Positions 13,713 through 20,723 of a stretch of DNA of 32,950 bases are shown piece after piece. Every line of letters starts with the position of its first letter. The first letter of the stretch is position 1. The stretch covers positions 1 through 32,950 of the forward strand of contig DWWU01000004.1 of NCBI GenBank assembly GCA_019119555.1, in the 5' to 3' direction. This DNA is from Candidatus Fusicatenibacter intestinigallinarum. GTDB lineage: Bacteria > Bacillota > Clostridia > Lachnospirales > Lachnospiraceae. The notes under the pieces are model-generated. The model was given only the letters and a program-made list of their open reading frames with translations. It was not told where the DNA came from and searched no databases. The position numbers and the translations under genes were made by a program.

Positions 13713-14134
13713 CCGGAAAGAAAAAAGGAGCGAAGACGGGGAAAAGCAGCGGTAGCGGCAGAGGCTGCGGCGGAGGGGAGATACAGGTCTCAGACCGGGC
13801 GGGAGCGCTTTGGCGTGCAGATGATCTGGCGGAGGACAGCAGGACAGGGCAGACCGTGCCGCTGAAGAATCTTTCGGAAAAGGAGAAAAGAGAGTTGGAA
13901 GAATCCATCAGTGAAAGGATCACCGGCTGGCTGATCGGGTATCTGCAGCAGAATCCCGGAAAGCAGAAGCAGGCGCTCGCGTGTCTGGAAGACGGGCTTT
14001 CTGCATCGAACGGAGATTTACTGGCGTCACCGGACGGAATCGGGAGGTCCCGATGGAGAGATGGGCGCGTCGATGCGCTATCTGTCCCAGAGATTCACCG
14101 CCCCGAACCGGACGGTGATGGGCGTCCTGACTGA
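13709..14134 (+). CDS. Small basic protein, candidate directionality factor; ORF crosses attR
   Basis: An unrecognised protein read divergently from the recombinase. GGAGGG lies 7 bases before the ATG, a strong ribosome site. The N-terminus is Lys/Gly-rich (MTGKKKGAKTGKSSGSG), followed by a helical region LSEKEKRELEESISERITGWLIGYL. The frame does not stop inside the element: it passes through the right core and ends at 14134 inside cotJC sequence in another frame, giving 141 residues. In an excised circle the tail would instead be read from the left end of the element. Position, size and divergent control suggest a recombination directionality factor, as SprB or the factor of the C. difficile skin element, but there is no sequence match I can claim. 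Confidence 0.5.
   Translation: MTGKKKGAKTGKSSGSGRGCGGGEIQVSDRAGALWRADDLAEDSRTGQTVPLKNLSEKEKRELEESISERITGWLIGYLQQNPGKQKQALACLEDGLSASNGDLLASPDGIGRSRWRDGRVDALSVPEIHRPEPDGDGRPD
14043..14056 (+). other. Right core (attR) of the cotJC intervening element
   Basis: GGAGGTCCCGATGG, identical to 7667-7680. Here it is part of a perfect dyad ATCGGGA-GG-TCCCGAT (14039-14054) centred on GG at 14046-14047. Serine recombinases cut at a central dinucleotide, so GG is the candidate crossover point. Only 8 kb of sequence lies between this and the repeat unit's neighbours, so position is exact. Confidence 0.88.
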
Positions 14135-14579
14135 TGTGGGGACGGAGGAACTGGCCCATCTTGAGATGGTGGCTACCATCGTCCATCAGCTGACCTGCAA
14201 TCTCACGCCGGAGGAAATCGAAAAACAGGGATTTGCCAACTATTACGTGGATCACACGGTGGGGATCTGGCCGCAGGCGGCAGGCGGCGTTCCGTTCAAT
14301 GCCTGCGAATTTCAGTCAAAAGGCGACCCGGTGACCGACCTGTTTGAAAACCTTGCAGCAGAGCAGAAAGCACGCTCCACATATGACAATATCCTGCGGC
14401 TGGTCAAGGATCCGGAGGTTGCAGACCCGATCCGTTTCCTGCGCGCCCGCGAGATTGTTCACTTCCAGCGGTTCGGAGAGGCGCTCCGTTCTGTGCAGGA
14501 TGATCTCGAATCCAGGAACTTCTATGCATTCAATCCGAGCTTTGACGCGCCGGTATCCTGTCCGCAGTGCGGAAAATAA
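14057..14579 (+). pseudogene. cotJC: cotJC 3' part (residues 35-207), separated from its start
   Basis: The frame continues CotJC from Glu35: EMGASMRYLSQRF, GTEELAHLEMV, LAAEQKARSTYDNI and REIVHFQRF, ending in CPQCGK. CotJC belongs to the manganese-catalase family, and the likely metal ligands are Glu35, the Glu and His of EELAHLE, the Glu of AAEQKA and the His of IVHFQ. The first ligand is the first complete codon after the junction. There is no proper start or ribosome site here (an ATG at 14061 follows the core without one), so the piece is silent unless the element is removed. All conserved features are intact, which argues for selection and against decay. Confidence 0.93.
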
Positions 14580-14587
14580 ACAGCCTG

Positions 14588-14649
14588 CCTGCCGCAACCG
14601 TTCCTCTGGCGGACGGTTGCGGCAGGTCTGTGCATTCACTGTACAGACC
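14588..14649 (+). terminator. Hairpin after cotJC joined to repeat hairpin 1
   Basis: CCTGCCGCAACCGTTC (14588-14603) pairs with GGACGGTTGCGGCAGG (14611-14626), 16 bp with one G-U. No T run follows. It merges with GGTCTGTGC/GTACAGACC (14625-14649), hairpin 1 of the repeat family. Its inner arms match the terminator at 7704-7730 (GCAACCGTTC). Confidence 0.65.
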
Positions 14650-14692
14650 GTAAGAAAGCTTACCAGAACAAACGCGCAGTCGGAAACACATG

Positions 14693-14742
14693 TTGACAAT
14701 AATCCGTTTTCGGATTATAATGAGTGTTGTCCGTTTTCGGAT
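14693..14742 (+). promoter_or_regulatory. Consensus promoter with two MarR-type operators
   Basis: TTGACA (14693-14698), 17 bp, TATAAT (14716-14721): a perfect sigma-A promoter. A perfect dyad ATAATCCG-TTTT-CGGATTAT (14699-14718) fills the spacer, and TCCGTTTTCGGAT recurs at 14730-14742 beside the start site. Strong autorepression by the downstream MarR protein is the natural reading. Confidence 0.8.
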
Positions 14743-14759
14743 AAAAATGGAGGTGAATG

Positions 14760-15221
14760 ATGGACAAAGACAACAGGGATCCTCTTGCAACGTTTAATCA
14801 GCTTTATAAGGAGATGGACGAGATCTATCATCAGTATGCCCGGGGACATGGAATTTCGGACACGGCTTTGTGGCTGCTGTACTCTCTTTATCTGAGCGAT
14901 GTGCCTTATACCCAAAGAGAGATCTGTTCCGAGTGGCACTATCCGCCCCAGACATTGAATTCTGCGCTGAAAACGCTTGAGAGGCAGGAACTGATTTCTC
15001 TGGAACCTGCGCCGGGAAATCAGAAAAATAAGCAGGTGGTATTGACGGAAAAGGGAAAATCCGTGGTACGACAGATTATTTCGCCGCTGGTTTCTGCCGA
15101 GCGGCAGTCTTTTCACCAACTGGAAGAGGGAGAAAAAGAAGTGCTTCTGTCACTGACGCGGAAATATGTGGAAGTGTTGCGAAGTAATGTACAGAAAATA
15201 TGCAACAGTTCAGCCAGCTGA
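14760..15221 (+). CDS. MarR-family transcriptional regulator
   Basis: A 153-residue winged-helix repressor. The DNA-binding part is YTQREICSEWHYPPQTLNSALKTLERQELI, and the wing is NQKNKQVVLTEKGKSV; flanking helices form the dimer. The ATG at 14760 is preferred over 14757 because GGAGG (14749-14753) is then 6 bases away. It is followed at 15271 by a MATE efflux gene in the same direction, a common drug-responsive pair: ligand binding would release the operators at 14699-14742 and induce the pump. The last residues (NSSAS) and stop codon are encoded by an inserted repeat palindrome (15202-15229). Confidence 0.9.
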   Translation: MDKDNRDPLATFNQLYKEMDEIYHQYARGHGISDTALWLLYSLYLSDVPYTQREICSEWHYPPQTLNSALKTLERQELISLEPAPGNQKNKQVVLTEKGKSVVRQIISPLVSAERQSFHQLEEGEKEVLLSLTRKYVEVLRSNVQKICNSSAS

Positions 15222-15229
15222 ACTGTTAC
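15202..15229 (+). repeat. Short palindrome overlapping the marR stop
   Basis: AACAGTTCAGC-CA-GCTGAACTGTT is a perfect 11-bp dyad. It is the only copy with A-T at the sixth arm position, where others have C-G or an unpaired A-A. The marR TGA lies in its right arm. Confidence 0.8.
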
Positions 15230-15270
15230 GAAAATTTAACAAATGAGGGAAAGGAAGGAACCAATCAATT

Positions 15271-16617
15271 ATGAACTCGACGGTTTTGTTTTCAAAAACA
15301 CCGCCGCTGAAGCTGTTTTTTCTTGTTTCGATTCCCGGAGCAATCAGTATGCTGGCTTCCGCTCTTTACCAGACCATCGACGGAGTGTTCGTCGGACAGT
15401 TTCTGGGGGCGACAGCTTTTGCAGCGCTCAATCTTGCGATGCCTTTTGTAATTATCAATTTCTCGCTGGCGGATCTGATCGGTGTGGGTTCTGCCGTGCC
15501 GATTTCGGTCTGTCTGGGACAGAAAAAAACACAGGAAGCGAATAATATTTTCACCTGCGCCTGCCTGATGATTGTGGGAGCGGGTGTTGTGATCGGTGGG
15601 ATTCTGTTTGCTGCAGCCCCGGCGCTGATCCGGTTTATGGGAGCGGAGGGCGAGTTTGCCCGGCTGGCGGTGCAGTATCTCAGGGTCTATGCGCTCTGTT
15701 CACCGGTGACCACGATTACCTTTGCTCTGGACAACTATCTCAGAATCTGCGGCTACATACGGGGCAGTATGTTTCTGAACATTTTCATGTCTGTTTTGAG
15801 CGGCGTGCTGGAGTTTCTGTTCCTGGGCGTATTCCGTTTCGGAATCTGGGGCGCGGCGCTTGCCACATGTTCCGGTATGGTGATCTGCGAGGCCATCGCG
15901 TTTCTTCCGTTTATACGGGGAAAGGCGCTGCTCAGATTCTGCAGGCCGCATTTTCACGGAAGGATGATAAGGCAGATCATTGCCTGCGGAAGTCCTAATT
16001 TCCTGAATAATATCGCAGGGAGGATCACATCGATTCTCATGAACGCAATCCTTGTGCGGCTTGGCGGCGAGACGGCTGTCTCTGTGTACGGGATTCTGAT
16101 GTTTGCAGACGGATTTATCCAGCCGCTTCTGTACGGTATGTGCGATTCCCTCCAGCCTGCGGTCGGCTATAACTGGGGCGCGGGAAAATATTCCAGGGTG
16201 CGCGCGGTCGAGAAGTGCTGCTTTACGGCAAGCGGAATAGTCTCTCTGCTGGCGGTCTGCGTCATCGCGCTGCTTCCGGAACAGATTACCAGGTTGTTTG
16301 TGGCTGACGCCGGACCGGAGATTCTGAGCATGTCTGTGGGAGCACTGAGACTTTTCAGTATCACCTACGTTACCAGGTGGTTTTCCTTTGCCACACAGAG
16401 CTATATGCTTGCGGTGGAGAAGCCTCTGCCGGCTTCCGTTATCTCTGTCTCGACAGCTCTGATTTTCCCGGTGCTTCTCATAGTGGTTCTCTGGCCGCTG
16501 GGACTGACGGGAATCTGGCTGAACTTTGCCGGAACAGCCGTTCTGGCAGCGGTGCTGTCCGTGATAGTACTGCTCAGAGTCCGCGGCGAGTTGGTAAGGG
16601 CGGACACAGAATCGTAA
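15271..16617 (+). CDS. MATE-family multidrug efflux transporter
   Basis: A 448-residue membrane protein with about 12 hydrophobic segments in two related halves, the MATE layout. The N-terminus has PLKLFFLVSIPGAISMLASALYQ split over the first helix, then DGVFVGQFLGATAFAALNLAMP, typical of the family. The second half begins around IIACGSPNFLNNIAGRI and contains GYNWGAGKY. MATE pumps exchange Na+ or H+ for cationic drugs at the cytoplasmic membrane. AAGGAAGG precedes the ATG. Likely in one operon with the MarR gene, with a repeat hairpin in the 49-base gap that could modulate read-through. A strong terminator follows at 16668. Confidence 0.92.
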   Translation: MNSTVLFSKTPPLKLFFLVSIPGAISMLASALYQTIDGVFVGQFLGATAFAALNLAMPFVIINFSLADLIGVGSAVPISVCLGQKKTQEANNIFTCACLMIVGAGVVIGGILFAAAPALIRFMGAEGEFARLAVQYLRVYALCSPVTTITFALDNYLRICGYIRGSMFLNIFMSVLSGVLEFLFLGVFRFGIWGAALATCSGMVICEAIAFLPFIRGKALLRFCRPHFHGRMIRQIIACGSPNFLNNIAGRITSILMNAILVRLGGETAVSVYGILMFADGFIQPLLYGMCDSLQPAVGYNWGAGKYSRVRAVEKCCFTASGIVSLLAVCVIALLPEQITRLFVADAGPEILSMSVGALRLFSITYVTRWFSFATQSYMLAVEKPLPASVISVSTALIFPVLLIVVLWPLGLTGIWLNFAGTAVLAAVLSVIVLLRVRGELVRADTES

Positions 16618-16667
16618 AGTGTCGGAAAATTTATCATATGCGGAAATCTGCAGGCGTACCTGCAGAG

Positions 16668-16702
16668 AAGGGGCTGCTGCGTGTTCGCGGCGGCCCCTTT
16701 TA
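16668..16702 (+). terminator. Terminator after MATE gene
   Basis: AAGGGGCTGCTGCG (16668-16681) pairs fully with CGCGGCGGCCCCTT (16686-16699) using two G-U pairs; four-base loop, then a T run. Confidence 0.9.
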
Positions 16703-16710
16703 TGCTGACA

Positions 16711-16750
16711 GGTTACAGTTCTGTCAGCTCTGTGCATTCATTTCACAGAC
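16711..16750 (+). repeat. Partial modular repeat (left arm plus hairpin 1)
   Basis: GGTTACAGTTCTGTCAG followed by TCTGTG (16729-16734) and CACAGA (16744-16749). Same left-half organisation as 1096-1135, without hairpin 2 or the terminal palindrome. Confidence 0.6.
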
Positions 16751-16807
16751 CCTGGTACATCTGAAAATAAATACCCAGCCATTTGACTTGTCTATTTTCC
16801 TGACAGC

Positions 16808-16857
16808 ACATATCAAAATACTCAGTGTAGCCCGCCGCGCCTGTGTTTTTGATATGT
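16808..16857. other. 11-bp inverted repeat in gene-free stretch
   Basis: ACATATCAAAA (16808-16818) and TTTTGATATGT (16847-16857) with a 28-base loop. It lies in the 365-base gap between the MATE and phosphodiesterase genes. Apart from this, the partial repeat and the promoter at 16965, I see nothing in the gap. Confidence 0.5.
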
Positions 16858-16964
16858 ACTCTCAGAAAAATATCCTGCGTTATCTGACCAGATATTTATT
16901 TCCCGATGTACTAGGAAAGCACAGTGTCTGTGAGTGTCCGTTTATGGAAGATTCGGCAGAAGGC

Positions 16965-16994
16965 TTACCATATTTTCCTGTTTTGTGGTATACT
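16965..16994 (+). promoter_or_regulatory. Extended -10 promoter of phosphodiesterase gene
   Basis: TTACCA (16965-16970), 18 bp, TG-G-TATACT (16986-16994), 74 bases before the ATG. Confidence 0.55.
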
Positions 16995-17067
16995 ATACTT
17001 TTATAAAAGATTTTGGAACGGTTTCGCAGAACAGCAGCAATCTGCGGAGCGGAAAAAGGATGATATT

Positions 17068-18903
17068 ATGAGACAGTTTCTTGAAAATGTCTGGAAGTTA
17101 CTGGGGAAAAACTGGGTAAGTCTTCTGATTTTTGAAATTCTATACCGGATTTTTTTCAATGAGCTTGTTACCCGCACTGCGCGGGCAGCGGTGAATTTTT
17201 CTCTCAGAAAACAGGGCTACAGCTATATGACAGAGGAAAATTTTATGGAGTTTATCGGGCATCCGCTGACGATTGTTCTGATGGTTCTGGGGATTCTGAT
17301 GGTACTTTTGCTGCTTCTGTTTGAAATCTGTGCGCTGTTTGGCTGTATGGAAGCGTCCTGGAAGAAGGAGAAGATCAGCGTTCCGGGAATGATCTGCGCA
17401 GGAGTCGTCGGGAGTATCCGGTTCATCAGGAGAAAGCCGGCAGGATGGGCTCTGGCTGTAGGGGGAGCCGTTCCCTGTCTGCTGTTTCAGGCAATGTACG
17501 GATTTATCACCGGAATGAAGCTTCTGCAGATCACAGCCGCCAAAGTTTTTCAGGCATTTCCCAATTTTGTGATTCCCGGGATACTTGCCGTCCTTCTGCT
17601 GCTTCTGTCCGTCCTTTTTACGTATTCGCTTCCGTTTCGGGTGCTGATGGAGGAGCCGGAACGGAAGGTATTCCAAAGAGTGGGGGAGGTGTTTGGCGGC
17701 AGCTGGAAAAAGGCTGTCAGGCGGCTGGGAAGAGAGCTGGGCCGTTATTTTATTCTCCAGTTGATTTTTCTCGGGATCCTGCTGCTTCTGTATCTGGTTT
17801 CCCATATGCTGATTGTGCTGTACGTACTGATTGTCGGCTCGCCGCAGGCGCTGGTCAGCTCAGTTCTGGTTTACTCAGACGGTGCAAAGTCTGTACTTGG
17901 CGGTATGGCTGCAGGGCTGGGAACTTCCGGTACTCTGCTGTATTTTTATCTTCTCTTTGCCGGTTCGGAGCGCGGCGGATACCGCAGGGAGAGACGGAGG
18001 AAGAAAACACCGTCCAGGCTGCGCAGGATTCTCGCGGGAAAAGCTGCGGCCATTGTGCTGACGGCTGTGCTGGCCGTGGGGGAATGTGTTTATCTGATTT
18101 ACGTGGTCCAGAGGGAGCATCCCAGTGCGACGGCTTCTTCAGACTATATTTCGGTATCCGCCCATCGGGGCGGAGCGCGCAAGGCGCCGGAAAATACGCT
18201 GAGCGCGCTGGAGTATGCCATCAGCTCCAAGTCGGATTTCGCGGAGATCGATGTTCAGGAGACGAAGGACGGGGAAGTGGTGCTGCTCCATGACAATAAT
18301 CTGAAACGGACGACGGGCCTGAATGCGAACATCTGGACCCTGACCTACGCGGAACTGCAGCAGCTTGACGCCGGCGTGCGTTTCAACCAGAGTTTTCGCG
18401 GTGAGAAGATACCGACGCTGGAAGAGGCCATTGAGGCGGCAAGGGGAAAGATTCAGCTGAATATTGAGGTGAAATACAACGGACATAATCCCAACCTTGT
18501 CCGGAAAGTGGTGAGGATCATCGAGGAACAGGAATTTGCTGAGAACTGCGTGCTGACGTCGATGAACTATAAATTCCTGGAACAGGCAAAAGCCCTGAAT
18601 CCGAAGATACGTACAGGATATACGATGAACATGACTTACGGAGATCTGGAAAATATGGACGGTGCGGATTTCTTTTCCGTGAAATATACCTATATTACCG
18701 AACGGTTTGTGGAGAAGGTTCATGCGCTTGGAAAGGAAGTATATGCATGGACGCTGAATTATCAGGGAGATATTCAGAGAATGGTCAACTGCAAGGTGGA
18801 CAATATCATCACGGATGACCCGGAGCTGGTACGCCAGGTAATTCTCGGCGGGACAGATCGTTCTCCGGGATTTCTGGAACTGCTCAAATATGCTTTGAAA
18901 TAG
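17068..18903 (+). CDS. Membrane-anchored glycerophosphodiester phosphodiesterase
   Basis: A 611-residue protein with two parts. Residues 1 to about 350 hold several long hydrophobic helices, the membrane domain found before some bacterial phosphodiesterases. After an Arg/Lys-rich stretch and one more helix comes the catalytic TIM barrel: SAHRGGARKAPENT with the catalytic His-Arg, then AEIDVQETKDGEVVLLHD with Glu, Asp and His ligands, IEVKYNG, and YAWTLN and DNIITDDPE near the end. It hydrolyses glycerophosphodiesters to glycerol-3-phosphate, probably facing outside, possibly in lipoteichoic-acid or phospholipid turnover. The ATG at 17068 has AGGA 7 bases upstream; the frame extends upstream to 16924 without ribosome site. 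Confidence 0.9.
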   Translation: MRQFLENVWKLLGKNWVSLLIFEILYRIFFNELVTRTARAAVNFSLRKQGYSYMTEENFMEFIGHPLTIVLMVLGILMVLLLLLFEICALFGCMEASWKKEKISVPGMICAGVVGSIRFIRRKPAGWALAVGGAVPCLLFQAMYGFITGMKLLQITAAKVFQAFPNFVIPGILAVLLLLLSVLFTYSLPFRVLMEEPERKVFQRVGEVFGGSWKKAVRRLGRELGRYFILQLIFLGILLLLYLVSHMLIVLYVLIVGSPQALVSSVLVYSDGAKSVLGGMAAGLGTSGTLLYFYLLFAGSERGGYRRERRRKKTPSRLRRILAGKAAAIVLTAVLAVGECVYLIYVVQREHPSATASSDYISVSAHRGGARKAPENTLSALEYAISSKSDFAEIDVQETKDGEVVLLHDNNLKRTTGLNANIWTLTYAELQQLDAGVRFNQSFRGEKIPTLEEAIEAARGKIQLNIEVKYNGHNPNLVRKVVRIIEEQEFAENCVLTSMNYKFLEQAKALNPKIRTGYTMNMTYGDLENMDGADFFSVKYTYITERFVEKVHALGKEVYAWTLNYQGDIQRMVNCKVDNIITDDPELVRQVILGGTDRSPGFLELLKYALK

Positions 18904-18923
18904 AGGGGGAACTGTGCTATACT
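18895..18923 (+). promoter_or_regulatory. Promoter for ftsW-like gene
   Basis: TTGAAA (18895-18900, inside the end of the previous gene), 17 bp, TG-C-TATACT (18915-18923). Confidence 0.65.
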
Positions 18924-18942
18924 GAAAAAAACGCAGCGGCCT

Positions 18943-18984
18943 GTCGCAAAGCGATTTTCAACGGTCAGCTGGCTGAACGGTTAC
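18943..18984 (+). repeat. Partial modular repeat (3' half)
   Basis: TGTCGCAAAGCGATTTTCAA resembles the hairpin-2 loop region of the 133-bp copies, followed by ACGGTCAGCTGGCTGAACGG and TTAC (18961-18984), the terminal palindrome. It lies in the mRNA leader of the next gene. Confidence 0.6.
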
Positions 18985-19020
18985 GATCTTAACAAGGGTT
19001 ATTAAAAGAAGGGTTGCAAA

Positions 19021-20241
19021 ATGAGTCAAAACGGGACTGCAGGAGGGACACAGAGACGAAAGAGAACGGCAGGCTATTATGATTATAATCTTCTGCTCTG
19101 CCTGATACTTCTGATGTCGTTTGGCCTGATTATGCTGTACAGCGCCAGTGCATACGAGGCTTATACAAGCAGTAACATTACGGACAATATGTATTTTTTC
19201 AAGCACCAGCTGAGAAACTCTGTGGTAGCGTTTGTGTGGGTGCTGATTCTTTCGAAAATGTCCTATCATTTTATGGCGAAATTTGCCGGGTTCCTGTATG
19301 TGCTGGCTTTTGTTCTGATGGCGCTTGTTAAGTCGCCTCTCGGCATAGAGGAATTCGGCGCGAGAAGATGGCTGAAAATCGGGCCGATCCAGTTTCAGCC
19401 GTCGGAGATTGCGAAGATCGCGGTGATTATGTTTGTGCCGCTGGTGATTCTCCAGATGGGCAGAAAATATAAAATCGTCAAGGCGCAGGGATTTGTGTTT
19501 CTGCTGGGACTGATTCAGGCCCTGGGCGCGTGGATTCTGACGGAAAACCTGAGTACGGGAATTATTATCATGCTGATCACAGTCACAATTATGATCGTGG
19601 CCAGTCCGAAACAGAAGAAGAGGGTGCTGGCGGCGATTGGAATTCTCTTCTGCGCCGGTGTCGGTGTGCTGATTTATCTGAAAACGCATCTGAGTATTCT
19701 TGAAGAGATGGTGGAGGACGAAGTCGGTGGTTATCAGCTCAACCGCGTTTACGAATGGCTTGCGGGAGGAAGCTATCAGGTTCACCAGGGGCTGTATGCG
19801 ATCGGCGCCGGAGGATTTTTCGGAAAGGGGCTGGGAAACAGCACGCAGAAGCTGGGGACGATCCCGGAGGCCCAGAATGATATGATTTTCTCCATTATCT
19901 GTGAGGAGCTTGGAGTATTCGGCGCGCTGCTTCTGCTTCTGATGTTCGGGTATCTTCTGTACAGGCTTTTCGTGATCGCGCAGAACGCCCGGGATCTCTA
20001 CGGAACTCTGGTGGTCAGCGGTGTCTTCGGGCATATAGCGCTCCAGGTGATACTGAATATACTGGTGGTTCTGGGAATGATGCCGGCAACCGGAATTACG
20101 CTTCCGTTTATCAGCTACGGGGGAACCTCCCTGTTATTCCTTATGACGGAACTTGGCGTCGCGCTGTCCGTGGCGAATTCAATCCGGCTGGAAGAAAGTG
20201 AAGTCCGGCTTGGCAGCGCCTCCGCAGACAGAACGGCGTAA
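19021..20241 (+). CDS. ftsW: SEDS-family peptidoglycan polymerase (FtsW/SpoVE/RodA)
   Basis: A 406-residue protein with about ten membrane helices. Family signatures: LMSFGLIMLYSAS in the first helix, FGARRWLKIGPIQFQPSEIAK, GLGNSTQKLG followed by PEAQNDMIFSIICEELG, and LPFISYGGTSLL near the C-terminus. SEDS proteins polymerise lipid II into glycan strands with a partner transpeptidase. The GLGNS...PEAQND pattern is nearer FtsW/SpoVE than RodA, so it serves division or, in a sporeformer, spore cortex synthesis; which one cannot be settled. The ribosome site is weak (AAGGGTTG). The TAA stop lies in a repeat palindrome (20238-20265). Confidence 0.88.
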   Translation: MSQNGTAGGTQRRKRTAGYYDYNLLLCLILLMSFGLIMLYSASAYEAYTSSNITDNMYFFKHQLRNSVVAFVWVLILSKMSYHFMAKFAGFLYVLAFVLMALVKSPLGIEEFGARRWLKIGPIQFQPSEIAKIAVIMFVPLVILQMGRKYKIVKAQGFVFLLGLIQALGAWILTENLSTGIIIMLITVTIMIVASPKQKKRVLAAIGILFCAGVGVLIYLKTHLSILEEMVEDEVGGYQLNRVYEWLAGGSYQVHQGLYAIGAGGFFGKGLGNSTQKLGTIPEAQNDMIFSIICEELGVFGALLLLLMFGYLLYRLFVIAQNARDLYGTLVVSGVFGHIALQVILNILVVLGMMPATGITLPFISYGGTSLLFLMTELGVALSVANSIRLEESEVRLGSASADRTA

Positions 20242-20265
20242 CCGTTCAGCTGGCCGAACGGTTAC
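20238..20265 (+). repeat. Short palindrome supplying the ftsW stop
   Basis: GTAACCGTTC/GAACGGTTAC arms pair without mismatch over 10 bp (C-G at the variable sixth position). The TAA of the preceding gene is bases 20239-20241. Confidence 0.8.
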
Positions 20266-20293
20266 GAACTGAGAAGCGGTTGTGAAAAATCTA

Positions 20294-20399
20294 TTGACAA
20301 ATACAGGAAGAACAGATACACTCATTCATGATATAATAGACGTCTTTCGGCAACGGTAAAAATGTACGGACAGCCGCCTGCCAGATGAGCGGCGGCTGT
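20294..20399 (+). promoter_or_regulatory. acpP promoter and leader hairpin
   Basis: TTGACA (20294-20299), 17 bp, TACACT (20317-20322); a second extended -10, TGATATAAT, follows at 20329-20337. In the leader ACAGCCGCC (20370-20378) pairs perfectly with GGCGGCTGT (20391-20399), 31 bases before the ribosome site, without T run. Confidence 0.6.
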
Positions 20400-20444
20400 T
20401 CGGGACGGCACGTTTCCGGGACGGAAGAAAGGAGTCAGGGTACG

Positions 20445-20678
20445 ATGTTAGAGAAGATGAAACAAATTCTTGCGGAGCAGCTGGGCTGTGATGCCGACAT
20501 GATTACGGAGGAAACTTCTTTTAAAGACGACCTGGGTGCGGATTCTCTGGATCTGTTTGAGGTGATTATGGCGCTGGAGGATGCGTACGGAATCGAGATC
20601 AATACCGAGGATCTGACTGACCTCAATACGGTTGGCGATGTTATGAACTATCTGAAAGACAACGGAATCGAGGCATAA
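20445..20678 (+). CDS. acpP: Acyl carrier protein
   Basis: A 77-residue acidic helical protein. The phosphopantetheine attachment Ser is in GADSLDLFEV (family DSLD), with the C-terminal helix DLNTVGDVMNYL. Carries fatty acyl groups during lipid synthesis in the cytoplasm. AGGAG sits 10 bases before the ATG at 20445; the frame extends upstream only into leader. It has its own promoter and is not next to fab genes in this window. The only downstream partner is a sirtuin-like gene 45 bases away. It could be the housekeeping ACP or a second copy. Confidence 0.93.
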   Translation: MLEKMKQILAEQLGCDADMITEETSFKDDLGADSLDLFEVIMALEDAYGIEINTEDLTDLNTVGDVMNYLKDNGIEA

Positions 20679-20723
20679 GAAACCGTTTGTTTTCGATAAG
20701 ATAAAAAATGAAAAGGGGGCCGA

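Larger units (their letters stand above)
7681..14056. mobile_element. Skin-like 6,376-bp intervening element in cotJC
   Basis: Bounded by the 14-bp direct repeat. Contents from left to right: terminator, promoter and leader, three-subunit molybdenum hydroxylase operon with a MocA-like gene, convergent large serine recombinase, and a small divergent ORF at the right end. Removing exactly one core copy rejoins cotJC in frame. Known relatives in design are the skin element in sigK and SP-beta in spsM, excised in the mother cell by serine recombinases. Developmental timing is inferred from the target gene and the promoter of the recombinase. Confidence 0.9.
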
